Source: Siphonodentalium dalli
Lineage: Eukaryota > Mollusca > Scaphopoda > Gadilida > Siphonodentaliidae
Assembly: GCA_032622095.1 (NCBI GenBank)
Contig: CP136064.1
Coordinates: forward strand, 132,005,129-132,069,128
DNA length: 64,000 bases
Reading direction: 5' to 3'
The notes under the pieces are model-generated. The model made no database searches, was not told where the DNA came from, and was given only the letters and a program-made list of their open reading frames with translations. The translations under genes were made by a program, and so were the position numbers. Each line of letters begins with the position of its first letter. The stretch's first letter is position 1. Positions 45,752-58,100 of the stretch are shown here, piece by piece.

Positions 45752-46655
45752 CTAGCAGGTTAGCCCGCCACTGGCGGCGTTGGTCAGAAACATGACATTT
45801 TTTTGGCTTTTCAACGAGTTAATTGTGCCTTTTTAATCAAGAGAACTTATGGTACCCGTCCCTAAAAGATTTAAGGTACATCGGGCGGAAAGAACTGACC
45901 CGATGAAAAATTTCAAGTCGGTAGCTCCACCGTTTCCGAGATCTGGTCTGCGCATGCGCGAAGCTGGCGTCGCACGGGCTCGGCGACCCGATAAAATTCG
46001 TATCCGGGGCAAGATACATTCACATACCAAATTTCAAGTTGATAGCTCCACCCGTTTCCGAGATCTCGTCTGCGCATGCGCTGCACGGGCGTCGCACCGG
46101 CTCGCCAATACGACAACGACGACCACCTGGTCAAAGTAAACTCACGTACCAAGTTTCGTCCCGATCGGTCGAGGTGTTGGTATCTGATTTAAAAGACGAA
46201 ATTGTGAGTGTTGGTTTGTAACCGGGATTTCTGAGAAGCATTATGATTTGTCCATTATGCCTATTTCCACACTAACTACCCCCCCCCATAAGCCCGACCT
46301 AAGTGTCATACATACTATAACAATGATGTTGTAAGAGTACTATGGCATCCAATAAATCTCCCCGCATAGCTAACCACTCAAAAGTATTGTTCCCGTATAT
46401 CTCTCTGCAGATTCTAATAACGTTGAATGGTAAACAGACGCTCTTTATAGCGATGCGTCAAAAACAAACGCTCATTAAATTATCACTTGATTAACCCCCG
46501 CCGTGCCTTTGCGGTGATTTTGGGAGTGGCGAAAGGGTGCTCAGAGCTTCTCCAAAACGTGACAGCTACGGTGTTCGTTGTTTTTTACCCTTAGATGGGA
46601 AGTTTGAACTCAATCGAGCCAGCCGTTTTCGATTCTATAAAGTACACACATCTAT

Positions 46656-46719
<64 letters not shown>

Positions 46720-46743
46720 GGAAGTCTCAAATTATATAGTAGA
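45752..46743 (-). mobile_element. Helitron-like module M11 (992 bp)
   Basis: Type-A tail hairpin CCGCCACTGGCGG at the left. Two 122 bp units with TGCGCATGCGC at 45949 and 46071. A (TA)n microsatellite of about 50 bp lies at 46666-46718, directly inside the 5' head at 46743. Confidence 0.68.
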
Positions 46744-47274
46744 CTAGCAGGTTAGCCCGCCACTGGCGGCATTCTTCCCATGGCTTTGTTCGAAAAAGCA
46801 ATTGCAACAGGTTCCGAGACACTTGTGCTGCATTTGTACCAAATTTCGTCGAAATCAGCAAGTTTTACCCGATTTGACCTTGAAGCTGAGACTTGGTGTG
46901 TATGTGTGTAATACTTATATATTCTTAAAATGATAGAATCCAACACGTAATTATGTTTTTGATAAAAGAAATTATTTTTTTTCGATGCTAAATTTCGAGT
47001 GATAACGTTGCGTTGAATTGTAAACAAACGCTCTTTTATAGCGACGCCTCATATACAAACGCTCATTAAATTATCACTTGATTAACCACCGCAGTGCCGT
47101 TTTTGTGACTGAGAGTGGAGAACGGGTGCTCTGAGCTTCTCCTAAACCGTGAAACGCCGCGACGACCATTCCCGTGGGATTTTATCTTTAGATAGGAAGT
47201 TTGGTCTCGATCGGTCAACCCGTTTTCGATTCTATAAAGTACACACATACGGAAGTCTCAAAATATATAGGAGA
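46744..47274 (-). mobile_element. Helitron-like module M12 (531 bp), deletion derivative of the M15 type
   Basis: The tail matches M15 (CCATGGCTTTGTTCGAAAAA, GCAACAGGTTCCGA). Sequence corresponding to M15 then jumps from TTTGACCTTGAA to GCTGAGACTTGG, missing about 500 bp of the interior. The remainder and the head TCTCCTATATATTTTGAGAC match M15. Confidence 0.68.
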
Positions 47275-48446
47275 CTAGCAGGGTAGCCCGCCACCGGCGG
47301 CTTGTCCGAAACATGACATTTTTTGTTTTTCAATGAGTTAATTGTGACATTTGTTTATATTTTTTTATAATTTTTAGCTCCACGCGTTTCAATAAGAAAA
47401 AATTGTACCCGGTAGCTCCACCCGTTTCCGAGATCTGGTCTGCGCATGCGCGAAGCTGGCGTCGCACGGGCTCGGCGACCCGATCAAATTTGTACCCGGC
47501 CCAAGATACATTCACATAGCAAATTTCAAGTCGATAGCTCCACCCGTTTCCGAGATCTCGTCTGCGCATGCGCTGCACGGGCGTCGCATGGGCTCGGCGA
47601 CCCGATAAAATTTGTACCCGGTGCAAGATACATTCACATAGCAAATTTCAGGTCGATAGCTCCACCCGTTTCCGAGATCTGCCTTTCTGCATAATATTTC
47701 GAGCGATAACATTGCATTGAAATGTTAGACTCCCATCGTGAACCTCAACACGAAGTAAACACGTGTTTCGAGCGATAACATTGCATTGAAATGACTCCCA
47801 TCGTGAACCTCAAGACGACGTAAAACACGTGTTGCGTTCTAGGAAATGCACTCAATGCCGATGCTAATAACGTTGACTTCGTATATATATATATAATGAC
47901 GTTATTAACCCCGGCCGTGCCGTTTGAGCTGATTTTTATGACTGGGAGTGGAGTACGGGTGCTCGGAGCTTCTGGAAAACGCGTGGACGACATCGTACGT
48001 GGTATTTTACCTTTAGATAGGAAGTTTGAGCTCAATCTGTCCAGCCGTTCCCGTCCTAATGTACTATTTCGAGCGATAACAATTGTCAGACTCCCATCGT
48101 GAACCTCAACACGAAGTAAACACGTGTTTCGAGCGATAACATTGCATTGAAGTCAGACTCCCATCGTGGACCCCCAAGACGACGTAAACACGTGTTTGTT
48201 CCGGTATAACTTTGAAGACTCTGACTTCATATATATATATAATGACGTTATTAACCCCGGCCGTGCCGTTTGAGCTGATTTCGATGACTGGGAGTGGATA
48301 AAGGGTGATCAGAGCTTCTCGAAAACACGATTACGGCGGTGTCGGTGGGATTTTACACTTACATACGAAATTTGATCTCAATCTGTACACGCGTTTTGGA
48401 TTCTATGAAGTACACACATATATACGAAGTCTCAAAATATATAGTA
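47275..48446 (-). mobile_element. Helitron-like module M13 (1172 bp)
   Basis: Tail CTAG...CCGCCACCGGCGG at 47275. TGCGCATGCGC units at 47441 and 47563. Repeated blocks GACTCCCATCGTGAACCTCA / ACACGTGTTTCGAGCGATAA at 47725-48190, and two ATATAATGACGTTATTAACC blocks. Head TACTATATATTTTGAGAC at 48446. Confidence 0.66.
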
Positions 48447-48989
48447 CTAGCAGGTTAGCCCGCCACCGGCGGCTTGTCCGAAACATGACATTTTTATATA
48501 TATATTTTAAATTTTTAGCTCCACGCGTTTCAATAAGAAAAATTTGTACCCGGTAGCTCCACCAATTTCCGAGATCTGGTCTGCGCATGAAAATTTGTAC
48601 CCGGCGCAAGATACATTCACATGCCAAATTTCAAGTCGATAGCTCCACCCGTTTCCGAGATCTCGTATGCGCATGCGCTGCTAGGGCGTCGCACGGGCTC
48701 GGCGACCCGATAAAATTTGTACCCGGCGCAAGATACATTCACATAGCAAATTTCAAGTCGATAGCTCCACCCGTTTCCTAGATCTCATCTGCGCATGCGC
48801 TGCACGGGCGTCGCACGGGCTCGCCAATACGACAACGACCACCGCCTGGTCAAACTACACACACGTACCAAGTTTCGTCCCGATCGGTCGAGAATCGTAG
48901 ATTTGTATGAAGTACAACACACACACAAACATAAATATATAAGAGAGATATGTAAATTAGATAGATTGTATCAAAATATATAGGAGAGA
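48447..48989 (-). mobile_element. Helitron-like module M14 (543 bp)
   Basis: Tail as in M13. One GCGCATG unit is truncated (48590) and two are intact (48668 and 48790). The 5' end at 48989 reads TCTCTCCTATATATTTTGAT, preceded by A on the minus strand, with a second head-like AAATATATAAGAGAGATATG just inside. Confidence 0.6.
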
Positions 48990-49140
48990 TATGTAAATGA
49001 TCTACACACCATTACTGGTGTTTGTCAAAGTTTAGTGGGGTATATCAATACTCATTCAGGATCATATCATTGAGGTCCGGAGGGTGTGGGCTATCTCTCG
49101 AATACAAGGAGTTCTCAAAATATATAGAAGAGAAGATAGA
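48990..49140. other. Non-module spacer and solo head fragment
   Basis: About 110 bp of unrelated sequence is followed by a solitary head (TCTATATATTTTGAGAAC on the minus strand, 49105-49140) joined to the tail of M15. It is probably a truncated module. Confidence 0.5.
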
Positions 49141-50188
49141 CTAGCAGGTTAGCCCGCAACTGGCGGTATTTGTCCCATGGCTTTGTTCGAAAAAGCAATT
49201 GCAACAGGTTCCGATACATTTGTGCTGCATTTGTACCAAATTTCGTCGAAATCAGCAAGTTTTACCCGATTTGACCTTGAATTGACAATTTTGTAGGTCG
49301 AGATCAGGTCGTGGTCATGATTTGACCCGTCCAAAACACTCCCCGGACAAAAGTACAGAAATCCGCCTGTTTTACCCAATTTGACCTTGAATTGACCAGT
49401 TTAAAGGTGAATGTCACATCGGGGTCACGATTTGACCCGTCCGTGGCACTTTCGGGACAAAAGTACCCATAGGTAGCAAGTTTGGGCTCAATCGGTTGAC
49501 CCGTCCCGAGTTAACCATTTTGCTTCCATAGAATTTTTAACAGTGTATCGAAAATAATATTTAAATTTTAACATAGGATTTCGCATTCAAATCGATTTAT
49601 GTCGATAAAACTCTTATTTTTCAAAATTTCAAGCTGAGACTTCGTGTGACTGCGTGTAATACTTATATATTCTTAAAATGTCACAGTCCAACACGTAATT
49701 ATGTTTTAGATGGAAGAAATTAGATTTTTTCGATGCTAAATTTTAACATAGGATTTCCCATTAAAATCGATTTATGTCGATAAAACTCTTATTTTTCAAT
49801 ATTTTAAGCTGAGACTTGGTGTGTATGTGTGTAATACTTATATTTTCTTAAAATGACAGAGTCCAACACGTAATTATGTTTTTGATAAAAGAAATAAATT
49901 TTTTTCAATGCTAAATTTCGAGCGATAATGTTGCGTTGAATTGTAAACAAACGCTCTTTTATAGCGACGCGTCATATACCAACGCTCATTAAATTATCAC
50001 TTGATTAACCACCGCAGTGCCGTTTTTGTGACTGAGAGTGGAGAACGGGTGCTCTGAGCTTCTCCAAAACGCCACGACGACGATTCCCGTGGGATTTTAC
50101 CTTTAGATAGGAAGTTTGGTCTCGATCGGTCAACCCGTTTTCGATTCTATAAAGTACACACATAGGAAGTCTCAAAATATATAGGAGA
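49141..50188 (-). mobile_element. Helitron-like module M15 (1048 bp)
   Basis: Tail CTAG at 49141. The interior holds TCAAGGTCA/TGACCTTGA sites and two ~180 bp units with AAATCGATTTATGTCGATAA. Head TCTCCTATATATTTTGAGAC at 50188, preceded by host A on the minus strand. It is the counterpart of A4 on the other side of the ShKT gene. Confidence 0.7.
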
Positions 50189-51261
50189 TAAATCGTAAAT
50201 TTCTCTTTTGGCATAGAAGGCTCAGATCATGTCTCATATTTTATTAATAGCTTCCTTTATCTCATTACTCATTAAGAATTTATCAAATTCCGAAAGATCT
50301 AAAAACTTAAGAAAGGAATTGACTAATTGTGTAAAATAATTTCCACGTTAATCTTGCACATGGTATGCCGCACATGTCATCACAAAATTATATTCACTTT
50401 CAACCTTCTTCATTGGGCACCGCCTGCATATTTTATCTTGGACTGGTCATGGAGGCTGTTTTTGCATTCCTTCCTCTATCTCAAGTACATGTATATACGT
50501 CTACAATTGAAATTCCAGCATGTTTTTATAACATACAAAGTGAACGTATGGTATTTATGGGAAGACACATGTATATTACCGACCCTGGCAGGTTTACTGT
50601 CAATACCACCCGGAATAATGGAAATTCGCATGTGAATTGTCGGGTAGCACTTACCGAATGTACGTCTTGGTGTGTCATTATCTGACAGTCGAAGGAGAAT
50701 GGTAGCTGGAGTTGTAATACATCTGTGAGATGAAAAACTGACCCAAAAATGCACATGTGTACACCAATGACGCTAATTTGATATTATTAAAAAATATATA
50801 AATGATTTATAGGCAATGTATGGCGTGGGGCCAATTACAGTATCACTGATGCAGCAGAAAATAACAGTGGACCTTCAAGCATAAGTATTACAACGCGTCA
50901 AAGGAAAATTAAAGTTAATGTGTCAGCATATATAGGCCTACATGTGGTCACCCCCAACCAAAAGTACTTTATCATCCACCAACCTACCCTAGCCCTGTGT
51001 ATGAATTTGTTCGTCAGACCCCGACCGCTATTTGGGAGAACTCTTAGCAGTGGGAGGAATGCCATCGAACACACATATAGAGCCGCTCGACTTAAAAAAC
51101 GCTGCGATTAATCGCACGCGCGTGTGCAATGAGAATAGACCCTCAGTCCGGCCGCCAGGTCTCGGATGCGTGTTTTGGCGTATACATTTTTTTTCTCTGC
51201 GGATTTTGTAAATTCAGGTATCCGACATCCGACATCTGTCAGCCTTGAGATTTTTTTTTTA
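50189..51261. other. Unassigned spacer
   Basis: Overlapping open frames occur at 50327-50756 on both strands. One + strand frame contains DPGRFTVNTTRNNGNSHVN, faintly like strands of an Ig V-type domain. There is no matching cysteine pair or clear splice sites, so I do not call an exon. Confidence 0.35.
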
Positions 51262-54200
51262 GCGCCCTAAAAGTATACCCCCCCCCCAATTTTTTCCCAG
51301 ACGTAAAACCGGTTACTTGGAATTTGTTGCAAATTTACATGACTAATCCAGTAAAATGTATATATTTTCATGAAGCTAAGACATAATGACACGGTTTTGG
51401 GCCAAAATTTAAACTCACCACCCAAGATGGCCACCAACTGGATACAGGATGGAAGCCAAGATGGTAGCCAGGGAGTTACTCTATGATCATATTTGAGGTG
51501 AATAGGTATGCATGGAGTTAGTGTATGTCATGAATGACATGAATATGTATACAATGAGTGACTATATGGTTCTGATTGTGTTGTCCATAGTGAGATGTAT
51601 ATATATACATGGAGAGGTCATGGTCAGGTGTGTGGTGAATAGGTATGAATGGAGTTGACTGTATGGTGTACCGGTATGTTGTGTGTATACTGTACTGGTG
51701 CACCCGGTGTGCCTGTATGGACATTGATGTGGTGTATGGATATAGCTACATTGTCATGGGTGGGATGTACATTCATGTGTTTCTGTATGATCACGTATGG
51801 GGTGTGTGCATAAATAGTGAGTGATTTTATGGCTACGAGTAATGTGTATGGTATACATATTCACCTCACCATTGGCCATGTCATTCACTGTATCCATATT
51901 TGTCACACCATAGCCGATAGCCACTCAAGATATACTAATACACCCAGCCATGTCAGTATAGTCACTCCATGTCTGCATATGCACACCATACATGGCCATA
52001 TAGCCACTCGCTATATACACATACACCTCGCACATGACCATGTAGCAACACCATTGTATACCCGCATAACCTACACGTGACCATACCGCCACGAGTCGCC
52101 AAGCAGGAACACTAGGTATACTCACACACATGATCATTTAGTCACTCCCGGCATAGATATTCATTACATTGATGTCACTCCTTGTATACCTGCTCATTTC
52201 ACCATTGACCATACAGTCACTACATGTATACATATTCCACACACAGTCATATACATGTAATCACTCGATATATACATATGAAGCCCACCCTTGAATATAG
52301 AGTCACTCCAGTTATACATATGCACCTCGCCACTGGCCATTCATTCAGTCCTTCCAGATATACAAAAAACACACACACACGACCACTCATACCATCCATA
52401 CTTGCATATATACATCACACATGACAGTTCAGCAACGCACTGTATAATAATACACGCCATTCATGAGCATACAGCTAATCCATACACACATACCAATGAT
52501 AATACATCCACGAGATATAAACATATACGTCCCATCCGTTACCACAAGGACACTCCTTATATACCTACACGATAATGTACACCAGCTTACTCCAGGTATG
52601 CATATACACTTCAATCATGACAGTAGTCATTCCACGTATACCGCACACATTGCCCGTAACCATAAACTCACTCACGATTTATCCACACACCCCATCCATG
52701 ATCATACAGAAAACACACGTACATCCCACCCATGACCTTACAGTCACTCCATATATACATAATCAATACATAGATGGCCATGTAGCTATAACCATACACC
52801 ACATCAATGCCCATACAGGCACACCGGGTGCACCCGTACAAGATACACACAACCATACACCACACAGTCACTCCATTCTTACCGATTCACCCACACCTGA
52901 CCATGACCTCTCCATGTATACCTATACATCTTACTATGGACAACACACTCATAACCATATAGTCACCCATTGTATACATATTCACATCATTCATGACATA
53001 CACTAACTCCATGCATACCTATTCACCTCAAATATGATCATAGAGTAACTCCCTGGCTACCATCTTGGCATCCATCATGTATCCAGTTGATATTGGTTTA
53101 TCTTAATGGACCAGAAGAGCCACATACCTGCTGGACAAACAAGTGTCCACTTAACGGAGGTGTGGTTAGTGTTGCCACCGCGGCCGAAATGCTACTACAC
53201 CGCAGCTCCACTGGCTAACTACAGTTGGGCCGCGGTGTACTTTCCATTCAGCCATGGTGTAGTTGCCACGGTGTACGTTCATTAAACTGAAAAAAGACGA
53301 TACAAACCAGAAGTCTAACCATGGTGTGCATGCCATTCGGCCGCGTTGTAGTTGCCTTTCGGCCAAGGTGTACTTGCCGTTTGGTCGCAGTGTACATGCC
53401 GTTCGGCCGCGGTGCTCAACTGCAGTTACAAACTCCGACACCGCGGCTGAACGGCAAATAAACCGTGGTGCCACTGGACACTTGTTTTGTCCAGCAGGGT
53501 ATTGTGGTTCATCTCAGTTCCGTCTCAAAGTTCTGCCCATTTCCTTTCAATATGGTCAGAATCACAAAAGAGGTTCTCCGCAAAATTCCATACTTTAAAA
53601 TAAATTAGTCATGCCCCATACGGAACTGGGACAACCATAATAGAACATTTAGTTGTCAGTTAATTAACTAACACGTATAATAACCAAGTGAGTCACAATT
53701 TTCTACATTTTCGAATAACGCAGAGAATAATGTTATATATATAATGTTATAATGATATATTTAACAAAAATAACTTATTACCAATTTGGTTGCCATATTG
53801 GAAGCCATCTTGAGCAATTTGTTCTATAAACACCGTAGCGTGACACATTTAAGATAGACCAATACAATAAACACCTTTAAATCCATAGATAATTACATAT
53901 TACCTGAAAAGTACATTTTTGCCGATATTTATGTCACGTTTTTGAGAGAAACGTCCAATAATTTTGGTGATGTCAGTGACAATCAACCATGGTGCAGCAG
54001 ACATGTTAGTATTCAATGTATAGAAGGCATAATAGCCAATTTTGTACATCAACCACAACTTGTAAGCGATTGAAGGACACCCTAGGCGATATTTACCATT
54101 TTTCCATATTTTGGCGGCCATTTTGAGCCAAAGTAAGAATTTTGGTTCCAGTGAGTTGGAATATTCATAGGTAATGGTATGCCTCACTTAATTGCAACCT

Positions 54201-54636
54201 TCTGTTCATTTCTTGTTGAAATATGACTAGAATCCCAGTTTAATTTTTTTGTGAAATTTTAAACGCGTTCTGTAAAATCGAATTTTTGAGGGATCACAAG
54301 TGGATAGGACCCCAATAATTGCATATTCAATTGCTCCAATGATCAGTTAATATATAAAATACAAAATAAAGTCATTTTACTAAACCAGTTCCAAACAGCA
54401 TGAACTGATCTAGAAGATATTTGTGAAAAAATGTCATATTTTCAACTTCCGGCGGCCATATTGGTGGCCATCTTGGATGGTGAGTTTCAATTTTGGCCCA
54501 AACTAGTGTCATTATGTCTTAGCTTCATGATAATATATACATTTTACTAGATTACTCATGTGAATTTGCAACAAATTCCAAGCTACTGGTTTTACGTCTG
54601 GGAAAAATGGGGGGGGGGGTATACTTTTTAGGGCGC
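51262..54636. mobile_element. Large inverted-repeat transposon, copy 1 (~3.4 kb)
   Basis: The ends GCGCCCTAAAAGTATACC (left) and GGTATACTTTTTAGGGCGC (right) are inverted, with TA on each side. The outer ~200 bp of each arm match (ACGTAAAACC...GGAATTTGTTGCAAATT and its complement). The core (51490-53060) is itself inverted: AATAGGTATGCATGGAGTTA on the left pairs with TAACTCCATGCATACCTATT on the right. It consists of degenerate ~45 bp units such as CCATATAGTCACTCC. The right arm (53080-54480) has no left partner here, so the left arm is deleted. No transposase frame is seen. Confidence 0.75.
53127..53499. mobile_element. 373 bp MITE inside copy 1
   Basis: The ends CCTGCTGGACAAACAAGTGT and the inverse of ACACTTGTTTTGTCCAGCAG form ~24 bp TIRs. 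Related sequence in copy 2 (AGCCACATATTATGGTTTAT near 57050, and its inverse near 55630) lacks the insert. It therefore shows the empty site and a probable TA duplication. Inside are four ~22 bp units of the GCCGTTCGGCCGCGGTGTAC type. Confidence 0.85.
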
Positions 54637-54679
54637 TATAAAAAAATTCCGGGGGTTTGGCGACTCAATGCCACCTTTA

Positions 54680-57600
54680 TATGACAAAACTTCCGAACCA
54701 AAATGACTGGCGGAAGTGGAAAATATGAAGTTTTTTCTCTAATATCTTCTAGACCAGATTATGCTCTTTGGAACTGGTTGCGAATTGTAACTTTATTTGC
54801 ATTTTTCTGTTAACTTGTCAGTGGAGCAAACAAATATGAAATTTTTGGGGTCTTAACCCTTTTGGTCCTGAAAAAATTCGATTTTACAGAAAGCGGTATA
54901 AAATTTTACAAAAATATGGAAAATGTTAGATATTGCCACAGCATGCCCTCTAATCGCAATTGTGGTTGATAAATAAAATTGGCTATTCAGCTTTCTATGC
55001 AATGAATACTAACCTGTATGGTGCACCTTGGTTAATTGTTACTATTGTCACCATTGACAATACCAGAAATATTTGATTTTTCTTTCACAAACTTGACATA
55101 AATATTGGCAAAAATTCTCTTTTGAGGTTTGGATCATTTTTTCAAGTAAAATGGAACTATCTTTGCTATGAAATGTTTTTGTTTTGTTTTGGTTTGTCTT
55201 AGATGAGTCCTCTTTTGTATTAAAGGTGTTTATTGTTTTGATATATTTTTAATGTGGCACACAAAGGTGTTTATATGCCAAATTACTTAAAATGGCTTCC
55301 AAAATGGCAACCAAATTTGGTAAAAAGTAGATTTTCACATATATCCCAAACATTCTCAGCTGTCCTAAATGATCGGAAAGTGTGACTCACTTGGTTATTA
55401 AACATGTAAGTTAATCAACTGACAACAAAATATTCTATTCTGGTCGTCCCAGTACCTTATGAGGCATGTACAATTCATTTTAAAGAACCCAGTACCTTAT
55501 GAAGCATGTACAATTCATTTAAAAGTATGCAGTATGGTATTGCGCCAAAAACTTCTTTTGAGATTTTGGCCATGTTTCTGAAAGGGAATGGGCAGAATTT
55601 TAAAACTGAACTGAAAAGGACCATAATATGTGGCTACTATTACCAATTAGCATCAAATTTGATCAACTATTTTCAGGAAAATCGTTTAACGTTTCAGGCA
55701 TTGTGGAAAAACGCCATCAAGATTGAGAACTCTCCGACATGACCTCTCTATCGATTAATATATCCTTGAGTTATTGTAGAAAGCGATGCACATGTACAAC
55801 CCCATATACACATGTACAACCCACCCAGTACCATACTGTCATTCCATATATACATAAACACCACACACGACAATATAGTCACTCACTTCATACACATACA
55901 CCTGACCCACGAACATACAGCCACACTTGGTTATACCCGCACACACCACAAATGGCCATACAGCCATGAGTCACGATGCAGGCATACTCCTACACCTGAC
56001 CAATGGCCATAAAGTCATCCACTCTGTGCCTATACCTGCATTATCATACAGTCACTCCTTGTATCCCTACTCTCCTCACCATTGGCCACATAGTCACTCC
56101 TCCCTGCATAACGAATCGCCATACCCATATACTTATAGCCACTCGACACATGCATACACACCACATATACACGGTTCACACCACATATATCTGACACAGT
56201 ATATTTCAATGTGTCTTATAAACCATGAAATTTCCTTTCTTTTTTTTTTGGTGTATAATTCGAGTATAACAAACGAAGAGAAGTCGAGATATCGTACCGA
56301 AAATTTTAGCGATTAATATATAGCAAAAGGTTCGGCAATTGTGATACTAATAATTGAACTGATATCCGTGTATAATCACATTACTTACCGGACAGAACTG
56401 ACGACCGCTTTTTGTCGGTAGGTTTGGCTAGTGTTCGATACAAATTCTCGACTTATCTTCGTTTGATAATATATTCAACAGAAAACACCACAATCATGAC
56501 CGCGCGTACATTCATTTCATGTAGTCACCTATACACAGTTCACATAGACATGCGACCACTCCATATTTACCCATACACGCCAACACTGATCATACAGACA
56601 ACACATGTAAACACATGCACTCACCTGTGGTAATACAGCCAGCCAATGTACACATGTAGACCCCACCCATGAGCACACAGTCACTCCGTATATACATAAA
56701 CAACACACAGGTGAATATGTAGCTCTTATTGTTATTTACATGCACAACATCAATGCCCATACAACCACATCGGGTACACCCATACTGGTACACATAACCA
56801 TACAACCATGCATTCACCCCCTATTCACCTCAGCCAATCCTTGTATACCAACATTTCACCGTGATCACTCCACTCATGACCATATAGTCACACCTTCTAT
56901 ACATATTCACATCATCCATGACCATAAAATAACTCCCTGTATACCTATATATTCACCTCACCTATGACTACATAACATCTCCCTGGCTGCCATATTGACC
57001 TCTACCATGTACCAAGTTGATCAATTGTTATTCTAATGGGTCAGAATAGCCACATATTATGGTTTATCTCAGGTCCGTTTCAAAGTTCTGCCCATTTCCT
57101 TTCAAAAATATGACCAGAATCCCAAAAAGAGGTTCTCGACAATATTCCATACCGCAACATTAAAATGAATGTGTCAACCAGAATACAACATTTAGTTGTC
57201 AGTTGATTAACTAGCATGTATAATAACCAAGTGAATCACAATTAGCTACCTTTTCGGAACAGCAGAGAATAATGTTCGGGATATCTGTAAATTGTTTCAC
57301 CAATGTTGGTTGCCATTTTGCAAGCTATCTTGGATAATTTGGACTATATATACCGTGGTGTGACACATTTAAGATATATCAAAACAAAACACACCTTTCA
57401 AGCCAAAGATAGTTGCATTTTCTTTAAAAAAATGTGAGTTTTTGCCGATAGTTCTGTCATGTGTGTGAGAAAGAAAATATGGTAATGTCATTGGTGACAA
57501 TTAATAACAAATAACTAAGGTGCATCAGTCATGTTAGCATGCATCAGTCATGTTAACATGCAATGTATATAATTTTATACATCAACAACAACTTGTAAGC

Positions 57601-58100
57601 GATTGCAGGGCACGCTGTGGCACTATCTACAATTTTCAATATTTTGTCGGCTATTTTGGCAGCCATTTTGAGCTAAAGTTCCAATGATTAATGGTATGCG
57701 TCACTTCAACTCATTTCTTGTTAAAATATGACTAGAATCCCAATTGTTATTGTTTGTGAAATTTCATATCGTGTTCTGCAAAATCGATTTTTTTTGAGAG
57801 ATTGGAAGGGGATAGTATCCCCCAGAATTGCATTTTACTTTGCTCCAATGATCAGTTAACATAACAGAATACAAAATAAAGTCATAATTCTCAACCTGTT
57901 CCAAACAACAAAAACTGATCTAGAATACATTAGTGAAAAAACGTCATATTTTCCATTTCCAGCGGCCATTTTGGTGACCATCTTGGTTGGCACTATGTCA
58001 TAACTTTACAACATATATACATTTGTATACATTCGACAAGATTTTCCCGCTATAATTTGCATCAAACTGATTTAGTGCCTAGTCTGAAAACGGCGACCAT
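54680..58100. mobile_element. Large inverted-repeat transposon, copy 2 (~3.4 kb)
   Basis: The left arm (54680-55750) is the diverged reverse complement of the right arm (57000-58000). Both match the right arm of copy 1: AACATTTAGTTGTCAGTT, CAATGATCAGTTAA and ATGGCCGCTGG-like words. The core (55780-56990) is the same CATA/CACTCC minisatellite. A 67 bp direct repeat with CAGTACCTTATGA lies at about 55448-55520. The outer termini are not sharply defined. No coding sequence is supported. Confidence 0.65.

Noticed and set aside
50365-50685. Possible Ig-like exon (DPGRFTVNTT)
   Set aside because: Only a short stretch resembles Ig strands; no correctly spaced cysteines, flanking splice sites or neighbouring exons.
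51817-53006. Several His/Thr-rich ORFs
   Set aside because: They translate the CATA/CACTCC minisatellite and overlap in multiple frames.
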